Assembly: GCA_903813345.2 (NCBI GenBank)
Contig: CAIIXF020000006.1
Coordinates: 17,300,348 to 17,364,347, forward strand
Source: Owenia fusiformis
Lineage: Eukaryota; Annelida; Polychaeta; Sabellida; Oweniidae
DNA: 64,000 bases
Direction of reading: 5' to 3'
How positions within the stretch are numbered: position 1 is the stretch's first letter; each line of letters starts with the position of its first letter. The notes beneath the pieces were generated by a model. That model saw nothing but the letters and a program-made list of their open reading frames with translations, ran no database searches and had not been told where the DNA came from. Of the stretch, positions 35,164 to 49,500 are shown in pieces. A program made the translations under genes and the position numbers.

Positions 35164-37776
35164 TTTATTCCGCACTCAAATTATCCCTCTTATTTCCAAA
35201 AGTGCTCCAATTACATTTATGGATCTAGTGATAGTATGTTTTTGTGCAGTTCATCATAATCAGCTAACTGGTGAATGTATGGTTATCATGGGTTCCCAAT
35301 TTGTATTTAATTATGCTCCTTTATTTTCTATTCATTACCATTAAGAGAACTGGTAAACCTACATTCATACTGTTTCATAGTCTCTTGTGTAACAATACAT
35401 CCAGATTTTGCTCATCCTTAATGTCCCAGCTGAGTGTATTATTGTTTAATATCTCGAGATCTAACATACTGATGCAACATCATAATTAGGATGAGGCCAA
35501 TGAAAAGACTTAGTGCTTCTGAGCCATAAGCTAAAAAAGAAGGATATTTTTTTCACTTGTAGTCCACTATGCAGATTGTCATTTGCAGATAGTCATTTGT
35601 CTGTGCTAATTTGTTCTTCACCACCATGGGTTCTTTATCATTTTAAAAATTCAGAATTGAAGTTTAGACTATCTGCTGCATTATCAATAAACATCTTTGT
35701 TAGCATTTTGAAACAGTAATCCAATTTATACATCAATACATGATTAATCATTCACATAATCATGATTAATTGTTCACATAATTTTGATTAATCGTTCACA
35801 TTTAGAATAAACTTTTAATTAGCTCAGTCATTTAATTCAAACACCCTTCAGTCTCCACTTATGTGACATACTCTATTTCACTGTTTTTTTTGGAATACAC
35901 ATATATCACTATATCCCCTCATTTTCTGTCACAATAATCAAATATGTTACGTTTAGTCTGCTATTATCTTATATATATATATGTATATTCAACCATTTTA
36001 ATTGTCCATATCTAAATCATGATATTATACTAATATCATATATCCTAAAAGTGAACCTATAACTTGCTAACCAAAAAGCTTTGTTGCTATAGTTAATTCT
36101 TAATTTCTTTTAGACAGCACTATTTAGTCCATCATATATCATCTTTATTATTTATTTACGACGTGTGGTCGAGTGTATACTGTGCACCTATCTCATAAAT
36201 GACATATGAAAACAAAGAGATCATAAATTGTAAATCTAGTATTTTTTTTACCTGAATATGACAGTTCCATTACAATCAAAGACTAAAATTGTGGTTACAT
36301 ATCATAGGTATGTAATTTCACATTCACACATAGCGATTCCAGCCAATCAGAACAGAATATTCACATAATGAACAATGTGTGAAATATCAATAACACATGC
36401 AAGGTCACCAGTTAAACAGTTGTCATGGTGATGAATGGACTTCTCACATTGGATTTGATGACTTGCCAACAAGACCTTTGCAAAAAATGTCATTGAAAAT
36501 GTGTTCTTTTAGTGATTTTGTTCAGATGGTTTTGGAGAAAACATTTTGCAATGTGTGAAAAAAATTTAAGCCCAAGACTCAATGCATTGTAGCTGCTTCA
36601 TTCCACTCAGGTGTTGTTTCATAAACTTTGCATTCCCGCTGCACGGTCATGCAAAGATTTGGAAACAACACCTTCATGGTATGATTCAGCAAACAATACA
36701 CTGAGTCCAGGGCTTAAATCCTTAATTATAACATGAATGTAAAAATCAGAAGATTTTGTCACTCTGTAAAATACAAAATTGCTAACATCTGCAAAATCAA
36801 TAAAATACTGCAAAAACCATTGCTAAATTACAGTATATTGTGTATAAGGAATACAATAGTAAGTGATAATTGAAATAATTATCTATTCTATATAATATTG
36901 TATATGACTAATATGTCAGGAGTCTTTAAAAGTCAATAATAAAAAGATATATATATATTGGATATTGTAATCTTACTTGTTTTTGTAAATTGCACATGTA
37001 CAGCAAAACTTCCCAACTTGAACTACTGTATAAAATGAACACATCTATTACATGAACACTTTTTCATGAGTCATATTTTCTTTCTCCCATTGGCTCCCAT
37101 GTTAAACCCACCTTGAACAATGAACACTTGCTCTATCCAAACAGTGCTAGCCTTAAGAGTGACTTTATGTAAATCTATGTTATAACTTGTCAGCATTTAA
37201 TTGCTCTAGAGAACCTCTATAATGTTACAACATGTATCAAGAAAATATCACAATCTAATTCTGGAATACTAGTACCATGACATCAGTGTCATATATCCAT
37301 CAGGGTAGCGATTTTTGGGTTTTTATTTTGTGCTACTTTTGGACTTAGTATAAAATTTAAAATTACTGGGCATCAGGGACAGATTAAAAAAATAGAACAG
37401 GACTCGATCAAAAGAGATAACGAATGAAGATATTAATTATAATGTATGAGTAAAATAGTCTACATCAACTAGAAAATGACAACTCCTAAATAAGCCAACA
37501 AATGATATGTTGTTTAAAATACTTAACATTATCAACTAGTCACCACTAGAAAATCGGTCCATTTGTATTTGGGTTATGCTAAATGATATGAGATGGATGG
37601 ATGGAGGGCTTCACTATATTCCTCAACTAGAACATTTTTGGGATAATTAGACCTAATATAAGTAGAAGCCAAGGGAAGTGTATTCTATGATTTATGCAGC
37701 AAGCCAAACCAATTTTGAAAAAACATCAAAAGGCGCCAAATGAATTGAAGAAAGGTCACAATCGTTTTAGTTGAAG
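35164..37776. other. No gene recognised; short tandem repeat near 35737-35803
   Basis: Three units of ATGATTAATCATTCACATAA and variants lie at about 35737-35803. The rest is AT-rich. A minus-strand frame at 36619-36813 ends in a stop and has a possible acceptor, but nothing links it to a gene. Confidence 0.5.
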
Positions 37777-37807
37777 CATGGGCTTCCAAATCTCTTGAAA
37801 GCCCATG
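37777..37807. repeat. Short palindrome CATGGGCTTYCAA/TTGAAAGCCCATG, copy 2
   Basis: Inverted repeat of the same family as 2050-2080 and 38538-38569, with a short loop. Non-coding. Confidence 0.65.
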
Positions 37808-38265
37808 GTTGAAGTTGTCTTAAATTAGAAGTTCCATTAATTTGTGAGAAAATAGCTATCCATCAATTGTAATAGAGCACATAGACTGATGTAGACTGAC
37901 GTATTTATAACACCTTTTAATCTAATTGGATATAGCTATAGAACAAATCCCATTAAATGAGTAGTATTTTCTCCACTGATATTGTTTGAATATCTCATTA
38001 CCTACTGATATGGCTTATTGTCACACATAGCCCCACTTAATATTGACAGTAAAGGGAAGACATAAAATCTGACGTTGAGTAGTAAATGATTCAATTTTTC
38101 TAAAATCTCTTGGAAAATCATTATAACTATTCTATACCTAAATACAATGTACATATATATGTTCCAAGTTAACTAAGTTCCAAGTAGACATCTGGCATTG
38201 CCTCCTGTACCTGAAATGCCACTTTGAATGAAGGTACATGTAGGTAAATTTGATAATTTATAATC

Positions 38266-38453
38266 ACGGTAAAATCGGACTAATCTGAACTCATCTGGGA
38301 TCAGCAAAAAGTGTTAAAATCAGCAAGTGTTCAGATTTCAAGGTTTTATACACATGTGAGTCTGTGGGAGAAACAAAATTGGGTCCAAGAAAAAGTGTTC
38401 ACACTGAAAGGTGTTCGGATTAGAGAGGTGTTCAGATATACACGTTTCACTGT
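38266..38453. mobile_element. ACRGTAAAA-ended fold-back element, copy 3
   Basis: Begins CACGGTAAAATCGG and ends CGTTTCACTGTAA, with AGTGTTCAGATTTC and AGAGAGGTGTTCAGA inside. It is more diverged than the other copies of this family. Confidence 0.5.
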
Positions 38454-38537
38454 AATCTCTTTATCACAGACCCAAATGGATTCAAGGTTTGAATAACTGA
38501 ATAAGATATAAAGCGGTATGTTTGGACATAGCACTAC

Positions 38538-38569
38538 CATGGGCTTTCAATTCTAGTTGAAAGCCTATG
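38538..38569. repeat. Short palindrome CATGGGCTTTCAA/TTGAAAGCCTATG, copy 3
   Basis: Both arms are intact but for one base, with loop TTCTAG. Same family as 2050-2080 and 37777-37807. Confidence 0.65.
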
Positions 38570-40160
38570 GCACTACGTTGAGTCAATCAAGGTCATTATT
38601 GATGTCAACCTATTTAGAAGTTCACTCTTACTGATGTGACATCAATTGAACAAAACTGATATTTACATTTTCTCACATTTAATATCTAATACCAATAAGA
38701 ACAATACATCTATTATAGTTTATGTACAATATTTGTGCAAATACATAAAAATAGTCCATACTGCATCAATAATTAACTAATAATCATGACTAGTATATAA
38801 TATATATTTTAAGTATCTTTAATGTTCATTCTTAACCAAACAACTAAGAATTGTTGTTTTTCCAAACAACAAAGAATTGAGTCAAGGTATAATGGTTATC
38901 ACGTCCCCTCTAATGAGGTCTGTATAAATATTATTGAATTAGTATTATAATCTCGTAATAGGAGTAAATAGGTATTATTTCTTGTACATTTGATTCATCT
39001 GATAAAATACAAAAACATTCTACCATGTCACCAGAGCCACAAAATACACACACCCTTACCACAACTTACAAAAATATATGAGTAACAACCCTATATATCG
39101 GGTGTCCCAAAAAACGTCACTCTTTTTAACTTGTAATATCTTAGTTATTTTAGAGCCAAATTCTTTGATATATGTACATGTATTACAACATGCAATTTTA
39201 GATAATATGTACAGAATGGCACAGTAAATACTTAGTAACTGTACATATGGCCCTACTTATTTCACTCCTAGTTCAGTTAATGATGTGATAAGCAAACTTG
39301 TGCTTTTAGAATTGATATTAGACCACCCAGGTTGCATTCTTGCCTTTCTAACAGTAATTATTTCTAATTCAACCATTTTATACTTTCAATCATAACTTTA
39401 TACTTTCAACCATTTTCAACCATAACTTTATACTTTCAACCATAGCTTTAAACTTTCAACCAGGTCCATGTCTCAACCAATCTCATTGCTTATTTTCTGT
39501 TCATTATTGGGCAATAGTCATCAATTTTAGATGAAAACAACACAGTTCAAATCTATCACATACAAGTAGTTTTATGTCTAGATCTAGGGATCATGAAAGT
39601 GCTGTCATGCCCAGGCCGGACTGAGGTCAGAGATCAATTCAGCACAAAGTATACTAGTATATCTACATATTCATTTTTGTCATCATTTTTCATATTAATG
39701 TTATATTCCGTCAAAACCACCACCTGCTGTAAACAAGCTTCATTTTGTGTTACACTTCATGTTAAAGGGAGTGTAAAATGTTAAAGGGAGTGTAAAACAG
39801 TCATGGATGAATACAACATAAACCCCTTTGTAATTTCAAGCCAATGCCATTACTATAATAAAAATATAATCAAATATACTGTACTGATGATCAGTACATG
39901 AACTCAGATGTCAGTTACAGTATATTTCAGCTTAACAACACCATCAAAGGATATAACAAAATGTATAATATCTCTATAAAAATAATCAAGTCACTTGCTG
40001 TATTACTTTTTTTCAGATTGAGCAGAGAGAGTAAAGAGAGACAAGGTTTAATCAGAATGTCAAAAATATATAATTATAAAAGATGAGACAGTTTGTTTAC
40101 AGTGTTCATTTGATTGTAAGACACTAACCAAAACAATGTTATAACATTACATTAGACAAG
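38570..40160. other. No gene recognised; small tandem repeats
   Basis: TACTTTCAACCATAACTT words repeat at about 39373-39462. A 20-bp unit, GTTAAAGGGAGTGTAAAA, is duplicated at about 39759-39797. GGGTGTCCCAAAAAACGT near 39100 resembles one end of a mariner-type element, but no partner end was found. Confidence 0.5.
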
Positions 40161-40295
40161 GCATAAACATGCAAAATGTCATGGCCTACTATTTGTTACA
40201 AATGCTGAACACATTTGAACACACCAAACACCAACCACCAAACATCATCCACAAACAAGTTGGAGACTATCTCAATATGTCACCACTTATGATCT
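40161..40295. repeat. Dispersed repeat, copy 1 (pairs with 49028-49170)
   Basis: GCATAAACATGCAAAATGTCA and the following ATTWGTTACARATGC, CAACCACCAAACA and CAATATGT words recur in the same order and orientation at 49028-49170. The open frame that runs across this copy is therefore not taken as a gene. Confidence 0.6.
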
Positions 40296-40594
40296 TTTCA
40301 CTGGTATGTTTTACAAGAAAGCCTTCTAACAGTTCAGATTCAGATATCATGGCCGATATAGTCACTGGTTATTTCGACAATGATAATTTCCATTCTCTTA
40401 AGCAGTCCATAGAATCCATTCCACCAAGTGAAATAGAATGAAAATATTCTGGATCTCTGAGTCCTGCAATATTTAGGTTGATAATATCAGAGGGAACACA
40501 TTAAGATAATAAAAACTGGTTCAGCTGGACACAAATATCTGAAATACTTTGATGCACCCCATTCCTGATCCCAGGGTCTTGATCTTAACATGTT

Positions 40595-43500
40595 TTACTG
40601 TCGAATAGGCAATGCCTCATCATAGACACCCTTGACTCGCTTATTACTGGGGTCAAATGGAGACTTCAAATACATCTTAGCCTTGTACATTTCCCCCATG
40701 TGATCAATTTCATAATTTCCAGATTTGATAAAGTCTGTTGTGATTGGTTCTCCACTGGGATTTGATATGTAGCCGACCCCGAAGCTCTTCCCCAATGAGA
40801 ATGCATAGTCAGCACGTCGTAAAAATCCGACAACTTCTCCATCACGCCATACTGATTCCAGACTGTGGAGTGGTACATGTCTGGAAACAGAATGAATATC
40901 TTAAGGAGGCATATATTTAAAACACTTCTCAGGCCCGTAGTCAGTTTTTGCCAAGGGGGTTCACTTTTTGAATTCCAGGGGGTTCACATTTGACAACTTT
41001 TGCCCAAACATGGCCAAAATGAAAAGTGCTCAGAATGGTGAAAAACTGTATGATTTTGAAATAATCAGAGCCAAAGGCTATCAATAAAAAGCCTCAAAAC
41101 AAATACTGATTGACATCCAGCAGGAGCTTTACACAAGATTGAAATAAAAAAAATTATACAAAAAAAAAAGATTGCACAACACTCTTCAATTCATAATGCA
41201 TGGAAGAGTACCTATTGTTGTTGCAGCAGATTCCAAATATTCGAATATTCGATTTACCATTTTCGTAGCAACGAAGTGAATACAATACAGTACAATACTT
41301 ACTCATCTATAGTAAAAGTAACTAGACGCTTCTTCATTCCCTTCTGTTTTTGCTCAATAAGTTGTTCTCTGCCAAGGAATGGAGTCTCAGATTTGAGCTT
41401 ACATGTAAATGCTAGTCCAGCCTCTAGTGGCAGGTCATCTGTTCTAATATCTGTGGTCCATAGTTTGTAGCCTGCAAATCAGTTGAGTTTACATACTATT
41501 GTACTACTATAAACTTAGCAAAACTTTAAAACTTTTAAATCACATTTAATTTAAAACATGAGAAAACTGTTTTGGTACAGTCATGTCTCATGATCCTTAC
41601 ATGTTAGGTATATATTTCTTGATATTTTCACAAAATGCTTGTAAAAATTGACTGCCCAAATGAGCCGAAATGGACTAGAATGAGTGCTAAAGATTGTTAT
41701 TGTCCCATACATAATTGTATATTATTAGTTTAAAGAGCATTTCTATCAAAAAGGGAGATTCTGAAATCTATATCTGAATGATGGTCGACAGACAAATAAA
41801 TAGTGGATGGAATATGTTGTTAAATATTGTGGTTCCACCAAACCAAATAAGAGTTACAATTCATAGGATGAGGAGTCCAAAGCCCTATACCTACGAATGA
41901 AAACCAAGCACATTCATTTTACAATTCTACATGGACTTTACCTTTTTCTAAGCTAAGGGAGTCCAATGCTCTATATCCACCATTCACAATACCATATTTC
42001 TCCCCAGCAGCCATGACTGCCTTGTATATCTCCACACAAGCATCATTGGGCATGTGAAGCTCCCAGCCTAGCTCTCCAACAAACGACAAGCGCATGGCTC
42101 TCACTGAATGACCACCTATTTTGATAACCTATAAATATATTGTGATGTTGGTTTTTCAATAAAACAGAAAAAAATAAACAAAAAGCAAGTAAAATGTATT
42201 CACTGTGCATGTTTTATAAAGCAATTTTTGAAAAAGTAATGTCACATAAAATCAATTTGTGTCTTATTATTTTATCTTGTGTAATACATGTACCTGCATG
42301 GGCATAGCTGGGTATGAGAGAGATGTTTTTCAGATATATTTCAATTTAAATTATGGAAATTAAGCCAAACAGTTACAGTAATATACATTTTTAGCCCCAA
42401 TATCAGGTCTATTATTTTGCCTCCACTAATTTTAGATCAGTGCTACAGCAAATGACCTGCATGGAAATCTTTTTCTGAAAGTTCTTAGCACTGGCGGATC
42501 TGGGGGGGGGGGGGGGGCAGGGGCCCCTTTTTGGACATAAATGGGCCTTCTAAGCCCTTATTTTTTCATTTAAGGCCGAATTTTGTTCAGAAGTTTGGCC
42601 CCCCCCCCCTCTTGGTTCCCAGATCCGCCCCTGCTTAGTGTAAACATTATTCAGCTAGACACTGCAATATCATGGATCTCTTTAAAATTAAGATTCATAA
42701 ATATTTATGTTGTAACATATTAGTAAATAGTTTTTTTGTAGCTCTTACTTTGTGTGTAGAAAATGGGAATGCCTCATTGCTAAAATCTGTATCTGATAGG
42801 GCTGACATTACTGCACGGCTGAAAAATAACATTTAAAAACAGTATTATTTTTTACCAGTATTATCTTTAAAAATTGATTTGCATCATTTTGTGGACTAAC
42901 ATTGTGTATTGTAAAAAATGTGAAAAAGTGGTTTCTAATACCACATATTTGAGACCATTTATTAATACAACAAGGTTCTGTAAACTACAAAAGCATACAG
43001 GAAAAATAGTTTATGTAGAAATATATATAGAAACTTAGTTTTATGCTATGTTATGTTTTAGAGCATATCATTTGTTCTGCATTCAGAGGCATGCCATATT
43101 ATTAACAAATTGAATTGTTATATATAATGGTCAATCAATTTTCTCATACACTTGATTAGATACTTTCCAAAAATGGGGCTTTACATTTAACTCAAACATT
43201 CCATTATGGCACTTATCCAGAAAACAAGGGGTCATGGGTTCGATCCACACTGGGGTGAAATGACTTTTTCACATCATCCCTAGTTGCGGTAATAGAACAG
43301 AATATTTAAATTAACCAATAAGTGCATAAAGCCCTATATACCTATTTGGTCCCTGAATGCTAATCATCCCCATGTCATCTGAGAGATCTGTGAGTTGACA
43401 ATTGAACTGGTTGTCTTGTAGTATATCCAGAATGTGAGAGTATGTATACTGAGCTACCCCTCCTCCAACAGCTACGTAGAACCCACTACCTGAAACATAT

Positions 43501-46500
43501 GGATACTTTTAAAATTCAACTCTTGAAATAAATGGATAGTGTTCAGTATTCAGGGCTCTCACTAGAGAATTTAGAACCTTGAGGAAAAGACTCGACATTC
43601 GTGCAACTTGAAATTCTTGAATGCATTTTGAGCCTCAGCTCATACATCAAACTAGACAATGATACTTTTAAAGACACTTTCTCGTAAAAATCAAGATAAT
43701 AAGGAAATCTGTTTGTACTGAGACATTCAGATGTTTAGAGCATCTATCATGCTTTTTTAAATATGTAGATAAAATATATAGTAAAACCTATGAAGCGAAA
43801 CATCTCTGAAAGTGGAACACCTCCATAAGAAGAACACTTTTAAAGTCATGCAATCCATTTACTTAATACAAAACAGATGACTGCAAGTGGTATACCTCCC
43901 AAGTGGAACACTTTTAGGGTACTATGTGGAACACTTTTAGGGTACTAAGTGGAATACTTTTGGGGTACAAGGTGTTCCACTTTAAGAGGTTTACTGTCTA
44001 ACTTCATTAAAAAAATTAACACCCACAGAAGAAAATCATACGGATATTGTACATGTACCTTCAAATGCTGGGTCATGTGGTCCTCCAGATCCTGGCTCTA
44101 GAACTGATACTGTCAAATCTGCCTGTATGCCTCCATACTTGTGTAGCATACAGGTATAGACTGTAGACCCTGAAACCATACATTAAAACTGGAATATATA
44201 TTTTGACATTTTCTGATAGCAACTGACCCCCTGATCATTTTGTAACTGCTGCAGATCTAAAATAAAGAATAATATTAATTAAGACATTTCTGTACATTAT
44301 TTGTAAGTAAAACAAAACAAGATTCAGTGATGATTGATGATAAATATTGCACATGAAGAGCGAAATGGTCCCCTTTTCAAATACCCAGCATGCCCAAAAC
44401 TTAAATCCATTGATTAATAGGTACTTCATGAACCTCGATGCAAGAATAGCCTACAGTTCAATGGAGTATAATTTCTGTCATTAAGTTACCTGCTTTCTTC
44501 TGCATATTATTTGAGAATATCCAGTCAGCTGCCTTCTGGGCATCAGGTCCTGTGAGGTAGTACTTGCCAAAGTATGACATGTTGAAGACAGCGACACTTT
44601 CACGACATGTAAGACACTCATGCTCAATCTAAACAACAACAACACAATATGTACTGTAACTAAATGCACATTTATGACACATATTTTGAAAAACATCAGC
44701 TCACTTGAGTAGCTTAGTGGTTTAGTAGCGTTTCCTTTGATGCAGTGGCCCCTGGTTCAAACTCTGGTTTGGGCAAGACTTACTAAGTAGACCACAACTA
44801 GTACAAAAGACTGCAGTGTGTACTTATATGCATATAAATAGATGTACATAAATGAATGCAAGTTTTTTTCAAAGTAAGGTTCCCGAGTCTGCCAGGATCA
44901 CATGTGTAAATTAAAAGAATTCTAGGCGATATAAACAACAAAATATTGTTGTATTGTTTTTTTAACCATTTTGTCGGCTGTACTGTTACAGTATGCCTTT
45001 AGACCCTATAGACAGTTGAATTGGATTGTGTATCTCTGACTGATAAATGAATTGAATGCATACTTGCTCATGACAAGGTGGGAAGTCAAAGTTGTACTCT
45101 TCTTTCAGCTTATCAAAGTATTTATTGTCTTCGTGCTTCTGGTTGTCATAGTAACCATAGTAGTCATACTCCAGAGGCTATAATTTGATAATTTTAGCAG
45201 TTATCAAGTAAAAATAACAATTATGTAATGTGTATTGCAAAACTGAACACATGTTATTCTACAGCATATTAAAATCTAAAATGTGAAAAGTTGATAGCCT
45301 TTAAAAGTCAAAGGAAGTCAAAAAATGGTCAAACATGTTGTTTAACAAAGATATCCTATTACAACCTCTATAAACTTTGCTGCATCTCGGTTTGCTCTTA
45401 ACAATTTCACATTAATCAAAAGTCATAATACACTTACTGGAGCAGGCCCATCTTTATTGAAGTACCCTGGTCTCTCCCATCCCTGTCTCTCCTCAAATAC
45501 ACAACCAGCATCTACCATTGTCTGCAATGCACATTTTCAACAAAATCCTTTAGCGTATTACTTAAGAGAGCTACAACAATCAATACAGGTTTTACTATAT
45601 ATATATTTATCTTCACAAAGAGGTGGTATGAACAGGTTCTACTCTATAAAAAGGTAGCGGATTTACATGAAGTTTCCAAACAATTTGAATATAAATGAGA
45701 TTCAATTATTTCTAGTAAAATTCGGAGAACATTTTACCATCGAAAGTCATCTTTCACGAGGACCAGTATATACTTTCTCAGGCATAAAATTTTCTGTTTT
45801 TAATTATTGAATAACACATATGTGTATATGGGTAAATATAATGAAATACCCTCTTGATAAGGAGCATAATTGTATATGTGTACATACAGTAAAACCTGTC
45901 TTAGTGAACACCCGTCTCTCGTGAACACCTGTGTTTAGAGAACACCACTTCAAGACACAGTTTACACTGACTCCTCTGTGGTGAACACTTTTTGTGGCAC
46001 CATAGGTGTTCACAGTATACAGGTCTTACTGTATCATGATATACCCACTTGATAAAGAGCATCCGTCCGTGTGTTCCTTGCTGCTAGTGGCTGGTCATGA
46101 GGAAATAAGATGGAATAGTTCTTGTTGTAAGACTCATGACTTCGTTCTCGCACCCATCTATCATTTCCAGTCAAACGTGTAGTGAAGCGTCTGATGTCAT
46201 AGTTATACATGTCCAAATTTGGGCGACCATCAGCGATCCAGCGAGAGAGCTCTCTAGCACAACCACCACCTAAAATATAGCACATGAAATCAGAACTAAA
46301 TCCATCAACTGGTATTTGAGTTATCAACCAGACAGATGGACAGGTGAAGAAGCAGTCAGTTGGATGGACTTACAATAGGATATATAGACTCTTAAGATGT
46401 CATGTTCTGACATATTAGTCATTACAAAATAAAAACATTGTACTACATTACACTACACTACACTAAGTCTAAGCTATTATAATACAGACAATTTATACAA

Positions 46501-49500
46501 AGAAACATTATTAACATATGTTACAATGTACTTTGTGTGTGATAAAGTGGTTAAAAGTATATAGGTAAAGCTTATCACCAGTAACATTCACTAAAAATAA
46601 GAATATATCAAAATTGAACCTGCATTTATAGATGTCATAAGTGACCATAAGCGATGGTTTGTATAAATAAAAATGTCCATATTGTCGAGCTCTATAGAAT
46701 CTCTTTAAATAGTTTCTAAACAAGAGACATCTGTCTCATCCTATCAGAGAGCAACACTCACAGATAGTGCATTATTTATGGCAACAGATATAGTTTCTGC
46801 AACATCTGACAGAAAATTTAAGATTATTGTAAAGTCGTTTGACATTAGATGATATAGAAACCCTTACTATCCCAAACCTAATAGACAAATAACAATACAT
46901 AGAAGTTTGACCCATAAATGAAATAAAAATACCCTGGCTAATATTTCTTCACTCTTCACATTATTCATTAATAAACATATTCTTCCTTAATAATTTAACT
47001 TACTGAACATAAGTCCTCCACTGTTGAACCCACTGGCGTGATAGAATCCTCTAACCTCTGTAGCCTCTCCCAATAGAGGGCGGTGATCTGCAGTGAATGA
47101 CTCAGGCCCGCACACTGTTGATTTTATCCCCGTCTGCTCTATGATAGGCACTCTGTGCATGGCTCCCATGATATTATGACCAAATACATCCCAGTCTAGT
47201 TCAAACAGGGAAAATGCAAAGTCTTCTTTCACCTAAAAAATGTATATGTACATAAATGTATATGAAATGTGTATCTTTAAAGGGGGATTTCAAACTTGCG
47301 AGCAACTCCCATATTTATGATTAAAATATCAGGTTATATCCATAAACATGGTACCCAAGTCAGGATTGGTAAGGGTATATTAACAGCACCGCTACTCCAT
47401 CTTAAATTTGAAAAATATCTTTACTGTTTTTTAAATGTCTTATTTCAGCCCAACAAATTGAAGTTAAAATCTAACTGCAGAATATGATATCAAAATATTG
47501 AAAGATACAAATAGCAGAATTGGAAGCAATACATGTACATTTCCTCAATCAATATAAAGTGAAAATATCCAAAATTCTGTTATTTTGACAGTTTCATTAA
47601 TCTTACTCCTATTTATACCCAATTAAAATTTAAAATTCAAGCCTTGAATTATTGTGTGCATTTCCTTATATCCCACATGATGGACCCGTCAATTGAATTA
47701 ATGATTACCCAGTTAGCATTAGAAATAGAATTTATTGCCCTCTGCACTCTGCAGAGAAGTTCAGTAGCCACAAAATGATGGGTGCTATCCAACTTTTGAC
47801 CCAACGATTGATTTAATGTACTGTGTTTACTTAAGAGGGTTGTCATTCATAATATCAATAAGATATCCTGGACCTTGTCACTTTAATAGCTTAATTGCAT
47901 GATAACAATCTCAAACTCACACCAGCTGGCCACATGTTCACTAGATTATATGATATAACAACACTGAAAGGTGAAATATTTTCGGGAATATTTTCTAGCG
48001 AATACACACGAAGTCACATCTTTGGAGCTTATTCATTTCAATTAAAACATAATGTTTTTCTTCTGTTCAAATGATATATCAACCCATTCCTCAAATCTAA
48101 ACTCATTTTAACAACATATGAAAATATAAAAGCAAGAGATTGATCAACAAAAGCTTTTAAAGGTACCCACCCTGTCATTTTTACATGAAGCAACAAGTTC
48201 ATCATTTCTTTGGATAAATTATTAAAATCAAGAAAATGACTGCTAATTGCAAATCCAGTTGGAAAAATACCATACACATGCATATGGCATCTTGGAATAA
48301 ACAAGTACATGTAAAAGCAAACAACTTGAGATTTGAGAATCATACTGAAGATATCTTGAAAACATTTGAAGTGGAACATCACATCAGTTATATGTGGTGA
48401 GTATTGGATATAGAGCACTTTATCTCTAAGGTAATATCTACAAGAGGTATATAAACCATACACCTAAACTTCCAAGTACATATTGTGACCCTTATATAGT
48501 GACCACAACCGGGGAATAAGATATTGTCTCTCGATAAAAGGCATTATTATTAACTCACATCATCCCAAAAAATGGGATTTGGTTCATATCCACCCACAGA
48601 AAGCGCATCACCCTGTAGTTTCAGGTACACTGATGCATCATGGTCTCGGCTGTTTGGCATATTTTGGATTCCCTCAATTTTTTCTGTGACAACATAGGCA
48701 TGTCGCATAGCAACCTGTGGCACAGTGACGCCTGCCATCTTTCCAAGCATGGGAGCCCAGACACCTTAAAGAAGTGGTAAAATGAAAGTACATTGTAGTT
48801 CTCCAAAAATATTAAATAAGCATAATGCTTACAAAATATTCAAGGTACATCAAATACAAAGCAGTAGAAGAAGTACTGTATATGAAACCTATTTAAAGGT
48901 TAAGTGTAATTGTCTAAAAATACATTCTAATCAATGGATAAATATATTGATCGAGAAAATGGGATTCTGTGCAATGCTGATTCTACCAACTTTCATGTTG
49001 ATGCACACTCAAAAATAGAAACCAGCCAATGCATAAACATGCAAAATGTCACCACTTGCCATTAGTTACAGATGCGGACAACTGAATGATGACCACCAAC
49101 TGTCAACCACCAAACACTGTCCAGAAAAAATTGAAAACTATGACAATATGTTACCACTTCTAGTGGTGACATAAAAAACTAACAGAATACCTGTGCAGTT
49201 GACAATTGCATTAGTTGTCACATCTCCTAATGTGGTCCTGACTCCTGTGATCATCTTGGTGCCAAAGTCATTAACTGTTGTCTCAACACCTTTCACTATA
49301 CACTTAGTAAACACCTGGAAAAAACATAATGAGTGTATTGGTGCTGTATATGGTCTTATTCCATAATACTACTGTTTTCCCAGGAAAATATGAAGGAATA
49401 AAAATCCTATTGAATCTTATTACATGAAAAAATTGTATTGTCCCCCAGAAAAAATTGTATTGGAGCATATTACATGAAACAATTCTCCTTTTCGCGGTAC

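Noticed and set aside
36619-36813. Minus-strand frame ending in MQSL with a possible acceptor
   Set aside because: No second exon, poly(A) signal or recognisable motif supports it, and the region is AT-rich enough for such frames by chance.
39090-39130. GGGTGTCCCAAAAAACGT as a mariner-type end
   Set aside because: No matching inverted end or transposase fragment was found within reach, so it was not called as an element.
40169-40441. 90-codon plus-strand frame
   Set aside because: Its first half lies in a dispersed repeat that recurs at 49028, where the frame is not kept. There is no family resemblance.
48038-48463. 141-codon minus-strand frame in SARDH intron 6
   Set aside because: It lies between two well-defined SARDH exons. 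Its composition is that of translated AT-rich intron and no motif is recognisable.
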